Notes: generated from the letters alone by a model not told the origin. Positions 27,531-37,958 are shown, counted from the stretch's first letter. The stretch is DNA of 64,000 nt from a cyanobacterium endosymbiont of Rhopalodia gibberula (GCF_003574135.1 NZ_AP018341.1:2703740-2767739); one strand, 5' to 3'. Translations and numbers: made by a program.

Positions 27531-28637
27531 ATGATAACTAAAAAGAACCTCTTGTTCTTACTATTGCTATTTATCCCCTTCTCTTTTGCGGCTGATTATT
27601 TCCACTGGGGTTCTAAAGTAGTTTTTATCACTGCTGCTTTAGCCATTGTCCCGTTAGCTGCTTTTATGGGGGAAGCAACAGAAAAGATCGCAGTAGTTGT
27701 TGGTCCGAATTTAGGGGGACTACTCAATGCCACTTTTGGGAATGCCACTGAGCTTATTTTAGCATTAATTGCCCTCAAAGAGGGATTAATTAGTGTAGTT
27801 AAAGCCACCATTACAGGTTCAATTATTGGTAATTTATTGTTGGTTGTAGGCTTTGCTATGTTATTCGGGGGACTTCGCTACAAAGAACAGGAATTTCAAC
27901 CTGTGGCTGCCCGATTAAATGCATCCTCAATGAATTTAGCAATAGTCGCTATTCTCTTACCGACAGCCGTTCAATTTACTTCCACAGGAATTGAAGAACA
28001 AACTCTACAAAATCTTTCAGTCGCTGTAGCTATCGTCTTGATTATTGTTTATATTTTAACTCTAATTTTTTCCATGAAAACCCATGTCTATCTTTACAAT
28101 GTGGGAATACTGGAAATAGAAGATAAAGACTTACCAGAATCTAGTGAGGAAGACTTCAAAAAAATTAATTTAGGACAGTGGGGGTTTCTCTTATTGTTAA
28201 TAACTCTTGGGGTTGCTATTGAATCGGAATTATTAGTTAATTCCCTAGAAGAAGCTACAGAATCTTTAGGACTGACCTCTTTATTCACTGGGGTTATATT
28301 ACTTCCCATTGTGGGTAACGCTGCAGAACATACTACAGCAGTGACGGTTGCAATTAAAGATAAGATGGACTTATCTATGGCTATTGCAGTAGGTTCAAGC
28401 TTACAAATTGCCCTATTTGTTGCTCCAGTTTTGGTGATTTCAGGATGGATTTTAGGGCAACCGATGGATCTTGGTTTTAATCCTTTTGAATTGGTAGCTG
28501 TTGCTGTCGCCGTTTTAATTACTAATTCTATTAGTTCTGATGGTCGGTCTAATTGGTTAGAAGGAACCCTCTTATTAGCCACTTATACAGTGATTGGATT
28601 AGCGTTTTATTTCTATCCTGTGATTAATGGATTTTAA
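27531..28637 (+). CDS. Calcium/proton antiporter (CaCA family, Cax type)
   Basis: Inner-membrane exchanger that expels Ca2+ in return for protons. About 368 residues with eleven hydrophobic segments. The two inverted alpha repeats characteristic of the family are clear: GEATEKIAVVVGPNLGGLLN followed by ATFGNATELILALIALKEG in the first half, and LPIVGNAAEHTTAVTVAIKD in the second, each with the GN..E ion-binding motif. An acidic loop (EIEDKDLPESSEEDFKK) separates the halves. I chose ATG 27531 (MITKKNLLFLLLL); an in-frame TTG lies two codons upstream at 27525. Solitary gene. Confidence 0.9.
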   Translation: MITKKNLLFLLLLFIPFSFAADYFHWGSKVVFITAALAIVPLAAFMGEATEKIAVVVGPNLGGLLNATFGNATELILALIALKEGLISVVKATITGSIIGNLLLVVGFAMLFGGLRYKEQEFQPVAARLNASSMNLAIVAILLPTAVQFTSTGIEEQTLQNLSVAVAIVLIIVYILTLIFSMKTHVYLYNVGILEIEDKDLPESSEEDFKKINLGQWGFLLLLITLGVAIESELLVNSLEEATESLGLTSLFTGVILLPIVGNAAEHTTAVTVAIKDKMDLSMAIAVGSSLQIALFVAPVLVISGWILGQPMDLGFNPFELVAVAVAVLITNSISSDGRSNWLEGTLLLATYTVIGLAFYFYPVINGF

Positions 28638-29200
28638 ACTTGAAAGAACACGAACCAATTAAGAACAAACAACATTGTATAAGACTCCTACTATAGCCCT
28701 GAAAGGAACTAAAATCTGAGTGTAAGTTCGATGTTTCAATAAAGTTACGAATGCTACTATAGCTACGATTCTGGCTAGTAGTTACTCAGAAAAAATTGGT
28801 TTTGACAGGAAGCCTGTAATAGAGAAACTATTGCAGAAGCGATCACTCCCACTGTTCCAAGAATTTCCTTATAGAAAAGCATAATTCCCTAAACTCCGAC
28901 CCATTTGAGCTAGCTAATAAGGTAAAGGCATGGCTATTATGAAATATAAGAAAGAATGAATAAAAATAGCGACGGAAGCCGCAATCTCCACTAAATATCC
29001 ATCTACTTTGTAGCCGACAAAGGATGTGATTATGACAAATAAATCAGGAAAAACTTGACAGATAGCCACTCCATTAATAAGCTTAGTGGACGTTAACTAA
29101 CGAAATTGATTCACCACATTCAGTTTTAGCAACGTAAGTTTGACGAGATTTAAAAACACTGTTGTTATTCTCAACAACTGACAAATAACGCTTGCAACGA
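28638..29200. other. 563-base spacer with a transporter remnant
   Basis: Contains the chromate-transporter-like remnant (28808-29080). Immediately before the GTPase stop a 42-codon minus-strand open stretch (about 29092-29219) includes FKSRQTYVAKTECGESISLV; it has no start and no recognised family. Confidence 0.5.
28808..29080 (-). pseudogene. Chromate transporter (ChrA)-like remnant
   Basis: The minus strand reads INGVAICQVFPDLFVIITSF, VGYKVDGYLVEIAASVAIFI then HSFLYFIIAMPLPY, a stop, LAQMGRSLGNYAFL, another stop, and in a shifted frame GTVGVIASAIVSLLQAS. The order 'PG..F...GY..G..GA.AA...IF.PSF' of the CHR domain can be followed with substitutions (VFPDLF, IHSF). Two stops and a frameshift make it non-functional. 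ChrA exports chromate or related oxyanions; family assignment is by pattern only. Confidence 0.5.
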
Positions 29201-30631
29201 CTAACTCCGTTTCAATTTTGCTCCCAATTCCCACTTAATTCGATTTAAAATAGAGGACTGATCTAAAGATGATAGGATGCTTTTGACCACTGTCTTGGGA
29301 CCTTCAGGACCCCAAGAAGCCCCATTAGCTAAATAACGTTTTGTTACTTGTCCAATGGCATAACACGACGCCCCTGCAACACCCCCTTGAGTGATAGCCA
29401 CAGAAACATAAGGTAGCAAAGAAATACCTCCGGTAATTGGTGTAGCCAGTCCTAATAAACTTTTAAGAGAACTCAAGCCAAAAGAAGCCACAAATTCACT
29501 TCCAGTAATACCCCCCATACTTACTCCAATTTTTTGCAGCAAAGCGATTGCTCCTTGTTGAGTCATGTCTACTCCATACAATCGAGACAAAGCCAAAATC
29601 ATCGCTACATCTACTACTGCCCCCGTCAATAAATCGACCACCGTCACAGGGTTAAGAGCAATCGCCACAGCTTTAGCCATTACGGCCTTCTGAATTAATT
29701 GATTGGCCGCGTCTTCTCGGATTATCAGCTTTCGTTCAACAATTTGTTCATTGACTTCTGAGGCGTACAGCATTGTATTCAGGGCTACTAGAGATTTTCC
29801 CTCTCGATGCAAAATTTCAAGAATTTTTAATTTAAGGGCTTCAACTTGCGGTTTTCCTCGCTTCCGTTGTTGTTTTAAGCTCCCTTCTTGATTCCTTATC
29901 ATTTCCGTCACTAGAGGAGAAGCGGCAACCATCACAATTTCATCGGGAGATAACAACTCTTTCACTCTATCATCCCGAATTTTTTGATAAATTGCCAGAC
30001 GATCAGCTTCAGGATACTGATCAATTTTGTTAAAGGCTAAAATCATCGGTTTTCCCACTTCCCGTAACTGACATAGGGTCTGATACTCTACATTAGTCAT
30101 GTCTCCAGCGATAATAAATAAAATTAAATCTACCTGCCTAGCTATCTCATGGGCTAATGCTTCACGGGTTTTACCACCCACTTCATCAATCCCAGGAGTA
30201 TCAATTAACTGTATTTGGGAATTTCCCCACCCTGATAATTCCAGTCTTTGAACTCCCTTATGGGTGTCATCGGTGTTCAATTGCCAGTTAGCATTATCAA
30301 CAGTCTTTGTCACCCCATGTAAGGGACCTGTTTCAAAAATTGCTTTACCTAAAAGGGAGTTTAAAACCGAAGACTTTCCCCGTCCCACCATCCCAAAGGC
30401 AGCTATTTGTACCACAGACCGATCTAATTTTTCTAACATTGCCGTTAGATGATTTAATTCAGTTTCTAATCCTACTTGTTCAGATGTAGTTAAGTCGAGA
30501 TGATTAACTAGCCCTCTCATTGTATTTTGAGCTTTTTTGTAGTTAATTTCCTCCTGAATTGCTTTAAAATCAAGAATTGCTTGATCCAAGTCATCAGGAT
30601 TCCAACAATTATCAAAGTCGGTTTGAGACAT
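29201..30631 (-). CDS. Membrane-associated GTPase with DUF697-like C-terminus
   Basis: About 476 residues. The N-terminal half is an Era/dynamin-like GTPase: P-loop GMVGRGKSSVLNSLLGK, switch region ETGPLHGVTKTVD, G3 DTPGIDEVGG, G4 AFNKIDQYP. The C-terminal half is hydrophobic (VTVVDLLTGAVVDVAMILAL, and GITGSEFVASFGLSSLKSLL) like the DUF697/YcjF-type region found in cyanobacterial GTPases of unknown role. It probably acts at a membrane. I chose ATG 30631 (MSQTDFDNCWNPDD) because the open frame upstream offers only a TTG at 30655 followed by a non-conserved octapeptide. No related gene adjoins. Confidence 0.82.
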   Translation of the reverse strand: MSQTDFDNCWNPDDLDQAILDFKAIQEEINYKKAQNTMRGLVNHLDLTTSEQVGLETELNHLTAMLEKLDRSVVQIAAFGMVGRGKSSVLNSLLGKAIFETGPLHGVTKTVDNANWQLNTDDTHKGVQRLELSGWGNSQIQLIDTPGIDEVGGKTREALAHEIARQVDLILFIIAGDMTNVEYQTLCQLREVGKPMILAFNKIDQYPEADRLAIYQKIRDDRVKELLSPDEIVMVAASPLVTEMIRNQEGSLKQQRKRGKPQVEALKLKILEILHREGKSLVALNTMLYASEVNEQIVERKLIIREDAANQLIQKAVMAKAVAIALNPVTVVDLLTGAVVDVAMILALSRLYGVDMTQQGAIALLQKIGVSMGGITGSEFVASFGLSSLKSLLGLATPITGGISLLPYVSVAITQGGVAGASCYAIGQVTKRYLANGASWGPEGPKTVVKSILSSLDQSSILNRIKWELGAKLKRS

Positions 30632-30979
30632 TATGGTTAGAACAGTTAGGGTCAAAAATTTACTGTTTTCTTATTCCATTATGATTGACTGAATTTCTTA
30701 TTGAGGTAAATTTTCAGTTCGTTAGATTCAGTCCCATCGCTTAAACATAAAAGGAATTTCTGTTTCTATTACAGAATAGATTAACAACTTGTCCTAAAGA
30801 ACCCACCAGTTAAATCAACTAAATGGAACATTCTCCGTTGAGTTAATTATCATTACACAATCATTCAGACAATCCCCCTGGTGTCCCATTTCCTTGTAGG
30901 GTGGAGAAGAGTTTGGTCCATACATAATTAACCAAAATAACTATTATATTTACCTATCCTAGAGTTCATTAATTTGCTT
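30632..30979. other. 348-base spacer, nothing recognised
   Basis: Between the GTPase and the SDR gene. AT-rich, no coherent peptide or hairpin with a T run noticed. Both neighbours are transcribed leftward, so the GTPase promoter should be here. Confidence 0.4.
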
Positions 30980-31948
30980 CTATTGATTCGTTTTTTTAGG
31001 AATTCCATTTAACCTTAAAACATCATCTACAGTTGTACAATAATTTTCTAATCCAAAGTTTGCCGGAGTTACAGGAGCTTTATAAACAAAATGGCGATAA
31101 TTAATTGAGAAATGATCCCAATCTTCCATCTGTAATCGAAAAATAGTAATAAAGAAATTTATTAGAGCAGTATTCAAAGGAATGCGAAAATAAATTCTCT
31201 TATTAAGGTAAGCACAAATTTGGGTGATTGCTTCATCAACTGTAATTACTTTATTTCCTAATACTAACTGTCTAATTTTAGACTCACCAGGGGGATTATC
31301 AACTAAATATTTAACGACTTGAGCAATGTCTTTAGCATGAATATAATGAAAACTTCCATCTGCTTTAAACCAACGAATTAAGTCAATCCATTTGACGACA
31401 TCAGAAAATCCCCCAGATAAATGAGAAAAGGGTTTATTTTTTTCGCCTCCAAATACCAAGGTAGGAAAGATAGTAGTAATTTTATTGGCAATGGGTGAAT
31501 GAAGAAGCTTAGTGTAACAGGCGTGTTTAGTGCTAATATAATTAGTACCTAATTTACCTGCTTCAGCAAGCAGTTGATTATTTTTATCTAAAATACTCGC
31601 GGTAGAGAAATAAATAATTTGTTCACATATTTGAATATCAAATGAGTTAATTAATTCTAACATCCTAACAACGTTAATCTCATAAGATTCTTTAATTCCT
31701 CCCCAGCTGGTTGCAGCTAAAATGGCAATATTAATAGTTTTTAATAATCCCTTGAGTTGACCAACACTTTCTAAATCTCCTATTAAAAGATGAATATTGG
31801 GACGAGCTTTGTAATTAATTTGTAGTTTTTCAGGATTTCTTACTAACAAAAAAAGCTCATGGGACGTTTCTTGAATCAAAGCTTCTGTCATATAATGACC
31901 AATACAACCACTCGCACCTGTCAAAAAAATTCGTTTCATTGGTATCAT
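30980..31948 (-). CDS. NAD-dependent epimerase/dehydratase (extended SDR)
   Basis: 322 residues. The Rossmann nucleotide-binding loop TGASGCIGHYMTEAL is near residues 10-24, the acidic stretch IGDLES near 57, and the SDR catalytic pair appears as YISTKHA (Tyr and Lys spaced by three), with STASI supplying the serine. The C-terminal part (FHYIHAKDIAQVVKYLVDNP) is typical of extended SDRs that act on nucleotide sugars, isoprenoids or other small molecules. Substrate unknown. Start at ATG 31948, or the third-codon-later ATG 31939 (MKRIFLTGASG), which fits the family better. Flanked by spacers; hemE lies 354 bases upstream on the same strand. Confidence 0.82.
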   Translation of the reverse strand: MIPMKRIFLTGASGCIGHYMTEALIQETSHELFLLVRNPEKLQINYKARPNIHLLIGDLESVGQLKGLLKTINIAILAATSWGGIKESYEINVVRMLELINSFDIQICEQIIYFSTASILDKNNQLLAEAGKLGTNYISTKHACYTKLLHSPIANKITTIFPTLVFGGEKNKPFSHLSGGFSDVVKWIDLIRWFKADGSFHYIHAKDIAQVVKYLVDNPPGESKIRQLVLGNKVITVDEAITQICAYLNKRIYFRIPLNTALINFFITIFRLQMEDWDHFSINYRHFVYKAPVTPANFGLENYCTTVDDVLRLNGIPKKTNQ

Positions 31949-32302
31949 TTTGTGATCGACCGTTAATCCTGAGGAACAAGAAATTTACAGTCTCCCTCAC
32001 CCGTGTCAATTGATTGTGACACTCCCACAAGTAGGACTGAGTGGTATCTCTGCTTCATTTGTTCTAAGCTGGACATAATTTTTTCTATGCCTTCACCAGA
32101 CCGAATAAACCCGTCAGCTATCTTAAGCACAGAACCTTACAAATTTTTGGGCAAGAAACACTGATAAACACCCTGTGTGCACCACCGCATTTCGATGGTA
32201 GCACAGTTTCTACTCAGCCTAAAGATAGTTAAACTAAATCCTATGACTAGATTACGTAGTCCTTGTTTACAGAACTTTAATAGGGATAAGTAAATTTACT
32301 AA
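31949..32302. other. 354-base spacer with a small open frame
   Basis: Between the SDR gene and hemE. Holds a 55-codon open frame (31963-32130, minus), listed separately. Nothing else recognised. Confidence 0.45.
31963..32130 (-). pseudogene. Short open frame, possible gene remnant or small protein
   Basis: The minus strand from GTG 32130 to TAA 31963 encodes 55 residues: LKIADGFIRSGEGIEKIMSS, LEQMKQRYHSVLLVGVSQSI, then DTGEGDCKFLVPQD. It has a balanced, protein-like composition in contrast to the AT-rich surroundings, and AAGG lies just upstream of the GTG. A stop precedes it. It may be a small gene or the tail of a lost one. No family recognised. Confidence 0.35.
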
Positions 32303-33367
32303 TTAAACTGGAACAGCTGATGACCGATCTACTTGCTTGGCGGTTTCAAAAAAGTAACGCACATTATCTTCAGGGGTTCCAACTAAAACACCATGGCCCA
32401 AATTCAGAATATGGCCAACTTTTCCAGCTTTACGAACTGTATCAAGGATACGACTATGGATAAATTCTTTAGATCCAAACAAAACCCCAGGATCAATATT
32501 GCCCTGTACCTTCATATTAGACCCTAATCGTTGTCTGGCTTCAGCCATATCCACAGTCCAATCTATACTGACTATATCTACTCTTGACTTTACCATCCGT
32601 TCGAGAACCCCTGCACTGCCGCTAACGTAAAGAATGAGAGGTGTATTCGGGTGGGTTTGTTTTACTTGACGTACTACCTGTTGTTGATAAGGGAGGGCGA
32701 ACACCTCATAATCTTGGGGGGTTAATTGTCCTGCCCAAGAGTCAAACAATTGCACTACTTGCGCTCCACAGTCGATTTGATAACGAATATAGATAGTGAT
32801 CGCATTAGCTATTTTACTCAAAAATTGATGGAGAATAGACGGTTCAGAAAAAGCCATAGCCTTGATAATGGCATAACTTTTAGAACTTTTTCCTTCAATG
32901 GCATAAGCTGCTAAAGTCCAAGGTCCACCTACAAATCCCAGAACCGTTGATTGATTACCAACTTCTTGCCGTAGGGCTTGCAAAATGATTTTAATGAAGG
33001 GTAGAGAGGTTTCAGGCTCAAAAGGATAGAGGTTATCAACCTGTTGTTGAGTCCGAATCGGAGAATCAATCATCGGTCCCTTACTTTCAGGAATCTCGAA
33101 GGGAATACCCAATCCAGGGAGAGGGGTTAGAATATCAGAGAACATGATGACCCCATCAGGTCGAAATGCTTGCCAGGGTTGTAAGGAAATTTCAATCGCT
33201 AACTCGGCATTTTCTGATCTATCACGAAAACTAGGATATTTATCCCGTAAGTCTCGATAAACTTTCATATAACGTCCTGCCTGCCGCATCATCCAGACAG
33301 GGGGACGTTCCAACACCTCGCCCCGCACTGCCCGGAGCAAATATGGGATTTCTGTTGCTTGAGTCAT
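32303..33367 (-). CDS. hemE: Uroporphyrinogen decarboxylase
   Basis: Converts uroporphyrinogen III to coproporphyrinogen III, the committed step towards heme and chlorophyll. 354 residues. Active-site segments are intact: [20 protein letters not shown] near the N-terminus, the substrate-binding Asp in [29 protein letters not shown] and the C-terminal [21 protein letters not shown] at 33367. Solitary, with a 0.46 kb spacer upstream. If this lineage has lost photosynthesis, hemE would be kept for heme used in respiration and other hemoproteins (inference). Confidence 0.96.
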   Translation of the reverse strand: MTQATEIPYLLRAVRGEVLERPPVWMMRQAGRYMKVYRDLRDKYPSFRDRSENAELAIEISLQPWQAFRPDGVIMFSDILTPLPGLGIPFEIPESKGPMIDSPIRTQQQVDNLYPFEPETSLPFIKIILQALRQEVGNQSTVLGFVGGPWTLAAYAIEGKSSKSYAIIKAMAFSEPSILHQFLSKIANAITIYIRYQIDCGAQVVQLFDSWAGQLTPQDYEVFALPYQQQVVRQVKQTHPNTPLILYVSGSAGVLERMVKSRVDIVSIDWTVDMAEARQRLGSNMKVQGNIDPGVLFGSKEFIHSRILDTVRKAGKVGHILNLGHGVLVGTPEDNVRYFFETAKQVDRSSAVPV

Positions 33368-33823
33368 CGCAGCTTCTCTAATAATTTTGGTGCACCTGTC
33401 AGCTTATCATCCAAAGACAAGGTCTCTGTAGTGACGATTCACGAATATTTATCTTTAAATTTATTGGCTCTCCTGGATTAGCTGTGATAGGATCACCATG
33501 ATAGGTAACTGATAACAATCAATAAAAGATCAAAAATCTCTTATTGCGAATCTTCCAAAATTATAGCGACTGAATTTTATTTAATTAAACAAAATTCAGT
33601 TCGAGTTTTTGAAGTAATATTGTGCAGTCAGGATGATTAAGTTAAGAAATGATTAGCTGCTGATTTGTGATGCACAGTATAGAGGAACTAACTCGTCCTT
33701 GGTTTTTATATACTGTCAAACTCTAACATTTTTTGTAAATTGTCTTACGAGATTAGTTGTTGTAGCTATTGATTATTTTTACTCACAAGAATATTTTACT
33801 TTATTAGTAACTACATAATTGAT
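33368..33823. other. 456-base divergent spacer
   Basis: Lies between hemE (minus) and the MscS gene (plus), so it holds both promoters. AT-rich; I see no gene remnant and no clear operator. Confidence 0.45.
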
Positions 33824-35512
33824 ATGTATCTAAATAAAATCAAAAAGTTTGCAATACTAACGAAAAATATCTTACCCAAAAAGTCTGTTAATGTGTTTTT
33901 ATGTATTCTTCTTATTTGTCTTATTACATTACCCGGTCTTATTACATTACCTGTTAAGGCCAAAGTTTTTGTTTTTCCTGATTTGACAAACACAAATAAT
34001 TGGTTGCCTCAGTCTGAGAAGAATGCTGAGATATCTGTTTGTATTAGACTGGATGGAATTTGTCTGTTTCAGGTAACTGCACCACAAGAGAAGGTTTCTG
34101 AACGAGTTAGTCTTATTCAAGACCGCTTAAAAGAAATTAGTCATCTTTACTTTTCCCAAAAGGATCCCGAAGCTATAATTAAACGAAAAACGATAAACAA
34201 TCTCCCTAATATCAGTGTAACTATTGGTCGGCAAGAAATCCGCCTGATGACTGTTACAACTTTGGATGTGAAGAATGAAGGAGTTGATATAGCAACGAAG
34301 GCTAACTTTATAATTGAGCAACTAGAACAGGGATTGAAACGAGGCAAGAAAGAACGAGAAAGTATTTACTTGGTTAAAAAAGGGCTTATATCGGCAGCTA
34401 TTGTGGGGTCGTTGCTGATCACTAATCTTCTTCTATCTCGCCTAATAAAACAGTTAAGTTTTTCTAAAGATAGAGTTTCTAAATCTAGAAATGGTCAGCC
34501 CATTTCTACTCTTTTAATCCGGCGAGAACAATGGAACATTAAAGAAGTTCAATACCGACTTCTACAAATCACTCAAGGGGGAATATGGTTCGCCGGAGTC
34601 TTAGTGATTATCGGACTATTCCCTTATACACGTGTCGGAAAAATTTGGCTGATTACTTTTTTGAGAATCCCAATTAGAATAGGGATAGTCAGTTTAGTTA
34701 CCTATTTAGTGATTCGTATAAGTTATGCTCTCATTGATAAATTCAGTTCTATTTTATTTAATCAAGATTTATTAGCCGTAGCTGTCGAATCGAATCAAAG
34801 ATTACACTTACGATTGACAACAATCTCTCTTGTTTCTCGCAGTATCATTACTATTATTTTAATGGTAATAGGAATTATTGTTGCTTTATCAGCGATTGGA
34901 ATTGACATTGCTCCCCTATTAGCAGGGGTTGGTATTTTGGGTGTAGGCGTTTCTTTAGCTTCTCAAAACTTAATTAGAGATGCAATTAATGGTTTTTTTA
35001 TTATTATTGAAGATCAATATGCAATAGGAGATGTTATTCAAGTTGGAGATTTTTCTGGGTTGGTAGAAAATATTAATTTAAGAATTACTCAACTTCGCGA
35101 TCCAGCGGGGAGATTGGTTACTGTTCCTAATAGTGAAGTTAGAATTGTTGCTAATCTTTCTAGCAAGTGGTCGAGGGCTGATTTAATGATACCAGTTGCT
35201 TATGAAACGGATATAGATAAAGCATTGGAGGTAGTTTATGAAGTTGCTCAAGACATGACTCAAGATAAGTTTTGGAAAACCGATATTTTAGATAATCCTG
35301 AGATTTTGGGAGTAGATGGTTTTGAAGAATGGGGATTAATTATTCGGGTTTGGATTAAAACTAGACCTCTTAAACAATGGAATGTTTCGCGAGAGTTCCG
35401 CCGTCGTTTAAAAGTAGCTTTTGATAGCCAAGGTCTACCCCTTCCTATACGTCAACAAAAACTTTGGTTGACTCATGATTCTTCTAGTAAAAATAGTCGT
35501 CCACCTGCTTAG
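33824..35512 (+). CDS. Mechanosensitive ion channel, MscS family (long form)
   Basis: 562 residues. An N-terminal hydrophobic leader (about 18-45) and a periplasmic domain with two cysteines (SVCIRLDGICLFQV) come first, then about four to five membrane segments between residues 180 and 390. The pore-lining helix and start of the beta domain are the MscS core: IAPLLAGVGILGVGVSLASQ, followed by NLIRDAINGFFIIIEDQYAI and GDVIQVGDFSGLVENI. The C-terminal alpha-beta vestibule domain runs to about 545. Opens under membrane tension to release solutes in osmotic downshock. ATG at 33824. An intact frame in very AT-rich surroundings suggests that osmotic protection is still needed. Confidence 0.9.
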   Translation: MYLNKIKKFAILTKNILPKKSVNVFLCILLICLITLPGLITLPVKAKVFVFPDLTNTNNWLPQSEKNAEISVCIRLDGICLFQVTAPQEKVSERVSLIQDRLKEISHLYFSQKDPEAIIKRKTINNLPNISVTIGRQEIRLMTVTTLDVKNEGVDIATKANFIIEQLEQGLKRGKKERESIYLVKKGLISAAIVGSLLITNLLLSRLIKQLSFSKDRVSKSRNGQPISTLLIRREQWNIKEVQYRLLQITQGGIWFAGVLVIIGLFPYTRVGKIWLITFLRIPIRIGIVSLVTYLVIRISYALIDKFSSILFNQDLLAVAVESNQRLHLRLTTISLVSRSIITIILMVIGIIVALSAIGIDIAPLLAGVGILGVGVSLASQNLIRDAINGFFIIIEDQYAIGDVIQVGDFSGLVENINLRITQLRDPAGRLVTVPNSEVRIVANLSSKWSRADLMIPVAYETDIDKALEVVYEVAQDMTQDKFWKTDILDNPEILGVDGFEEWGLIIRVWIKTRPLKQWNVSREFRRRLKVAFDSQGLPLPIRQQKLWLTHDSSSKNSRPPA

Positions 35513-37202
35513 TTAGGCTTAAATCAATGATCTTATCTTTGATCTGATAAGTGAAGATTTAAATATTAAAGAAACAGTTCTATTGTCAGTATTGAGTTGA
35601 TCAAAATCCATGATTTTGACCTAGATAGTATGTAAGTAAGTTTTATGTCTTAAACTTAAACTAGACTGGACTAAACATTTTTACTTCTCCTAAATATAAG
35701 CTTTTTGGTACTTGGTCTAAGAACAACAATAACCTCTAACTGCCGTCAAATCACTTTAGTAATTCCAGATTTATTCGTAAAAAGATTTAATAACTTTATT
35801 TTAAAATTAGCGTTAAGCAGTATTAACCGAAACAGTCAAATTTATTTGACAAGATATTTCAGAGTTATTCTGATAATAATCAAGTTTAGAAGCTACGTCA
35901 AATTAGATCCAATCAATTATAGAAATAAACCTATAGAAGAGTTAAGCTAACTTGAAAATAAAAAAATATAAACTGAAAGATTTAAGACGAAAAATATTGG
36001 GTGAATCTTAAACAAGAATATTAAAAATTTAGCCGAAAGAAATAAAGTGAGTAAACAATAAATAAAAACAACACTAAAAGGTTTAAGTTAAAAATTACAG
36101 GCAAAAAAATTTAGATATTGAAACGGTTAGCAGTTTATAAAATTGCCGCGACTAAAATAACTAAAATTATCTAATAATTTTAGTTATTTTAGATAAAAGA
36201 GCGAATTTAGTAATTTTAAAAATAAAAAAAATCAGACAAATAGTAAAACAACTAAAAATTTAAGAAAAAAAGGTTTCAATTAGATTAAATAGATCTTTTT
36301 ATATAAAGAAAACTACTTAAATAAAAAGCTAAAGAGTTTAAAAACCTAGTCAATAAAAAAATATGTTTTTGTGAAGAACTAAGAAGATTTAACCAAAAAA
36401 TAAAAAGTTCAATTAAACTGGGTGTATAAAATACTATAATTTTTCTCAAAAATACATCAATATAAATAGAAAAATAATTTAGAACAATTTTAAAAAAAGA
36501 TTCAAACTAGATATCAAAACTATTAAAATTAGCTGATTGGTATTAAAAAGCTTATATTTTGTCTTCAAAAAGCTGTAGAACAGTTGATTATTATTTATTC
36601 TTGCTAAGAAACAATGGATAATATTGAAAATAAATTAAAGTTAATTAAAAAAAGAGCCTATGGATTCAGGAATTTCGTTAACTTCAAACTTTAAAGTTTA
36701 CTAACTTGATATTTCACTAGCCAATTCCACATTATCAGTTCAGTATCACCAAATTTAATCTCTTTATTGTTCAATATATAGTGATCAATTTGTCCATTCT
36801 AGAGGATTCACACTTGGCGTAATTTTTTAATAGAGAACTCTACTCTTAAAGTCAACCAATTAGCATAAACTCTTGAAAAGAGTCCAATTTACCTATCCTT
36901 GTAATTACCGTTATCGTTATTTTCTAGGTCCCAATAGTAATACTTAGATATACCGTGGATTTTGAATTCATTAGACTATTATTAATCTTTTGACCATCAA
37001 AGCTATTGAGAAACATTATTTAGCTATCCGTCAAAGTCCAGCCTAAAATTTTACCTCAACAAAAAGAGATCGTCTCTAAGCTATAAAGACAATAGTAAGT
37101 CACTAACCCAGAAACGGTTTTTGTAACGGGGATTTAATTTAGCCCCGCTCCAAAAACTATTCGCTCCAAAAAGCGAGATTTTAAAAGCGACCAATACAAC
37201 TT
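35513..37202. other. 1.7 kb decayed spacer with a transposase remnant
   Basis: Extremely AT-rich. Contains the tail of an ISL3-type transposase (about 36280-36725, separate entry) and a short inverted repeat CGGGG...CCCCG (37127-37147) just beyond the secreted-protein gene. An 81-codon open frame at 35705-35950 is probably chance. Confidence 0.6.
36280..36725 (+). pseudogene. ISL3-type transposase remnant, copy 1
   Basis: The 3' end reads ENKLKLIKKRAYGFRNFVNF then KL, stop, SLLT, stop, YFTS, matching the very conserved C-terminus of ISL3-family transposases (INN.LKLIKR.AYGFRNF.NFR.R). Upstream sequence to about 36280 aligns with copy 2 at 50150-50520, including stretches around AAATATGTTTT and GGTGTATAAAATA. 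Many stops; no intact ends or target duplications recognised. Confidence 0.7.
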
Positions 37203-37583
37203 TTAAAATTGAATTAAAGGAATTCGTCGTGTCGGACGTTCCACATCTCCTAAATGAGAATCATGTTCTTCTAAGGTGATATCGAGAGCTTCTGTTTTAG
37301 CTTCATAGACGGTTTGGTTAAATTGATATCGAGTCAGTTCTCCACGAGTTCCCTCAGTGGCTGCATATTGTCCGCCAACACCCCCTAACCATTCTTCGCG
37401 GGCTTTTGACTCAGTTCCGTCTAAATCTTGAATGGTTCCGGTATGAATTTCGAGGGGTTTAGGGTCAGTAATAATCTCCTCTTGAGCAAACGCAGACATG
37501 GAACTCGATATTGTCCCTATTCCCAAAACAAGTATCCCCGTGCAAATTTTTATTGAGTGAGTTAAACTCTTACAAAGATTCAT
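37203..37583 (-). CDS. Small secreted protein of unknown function
   Basis: 126 residues with a clear Sec signal peptide: basic start (NLCKSLTHSIK), hydrophobic core (CTGILVLGIGTISSSMSAF) and a probable cleavage after SAFAQ near residue 34. The mature part of about 92 residues is hydrophilic (GTIQDLDGTESKAREEWLGG, later TRYQFNQTVYEAKTEALDIT) and ends HLGDVERPTRRIPLIQF. Not recognised as a named family. Solitary on the minus strand next to another small gene at 37959-38270, with the same orientation. ATG at 37583. Confidence 0.65.
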   Translation of the reverse strand: MNLCKSLTHSIKICTGILVLGIGTISSSMSAFAQEEIITDPKPLEIHTGTIQDLDGTESKAREEWLGGVGGQYAATEGTRGELTRYQFNQTVYEAKTEALDITLEEHDSHLGDVERPTRRIPLIQF

Positions 37584-37958
37584 ATTTTTTACCTAATGTC
37601 CATAAAAAACTCCTCAGCGACTTTACTCGCCTAACTCCTCAAGATACTTCTTGTAAACACCACACCTAAATAAGATTCCTAAGTTTAACAGCCTCTGTCT
37701 TTTTAAAGTTTAGAATAAAAAGAAATCAAGAAGACTGCTATCAAAGTCCTTCAAACACCTTCATTGTCCTCGACAATAAATTGTAAATCTATTAAGAGAA
37801 ACAAAAACTTTCTATTTTTCTTTTTTATGGGTTATGTAATAGACACAAAGACAAACCCCGGGAAAATTTTACGTACTCAGTGTCATTACCCCCCACCCCA
37901 TGTTTTGATACATTCTGTTAATCTCCTTAAGAAGATTAACTAGTAGCCTCTGGGGCTT
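37584..37958. other. 375-base spacer
   Basis: Between two small minus-strand genes. Contains an imperfect palindrome GTTAATCT...AGATTAAC at 37918-37941, just past the stop of the downstream-strand membrane protein gene, which may act in termination. Nothing else recognised. Confidence 0.45.

Noticed and set aside
35705-35950. 81-codon open frame in the spacer after the MscS gene
   Set aside because: No homology recognised, AT-driven composition, weak start context, inside a decayed region.
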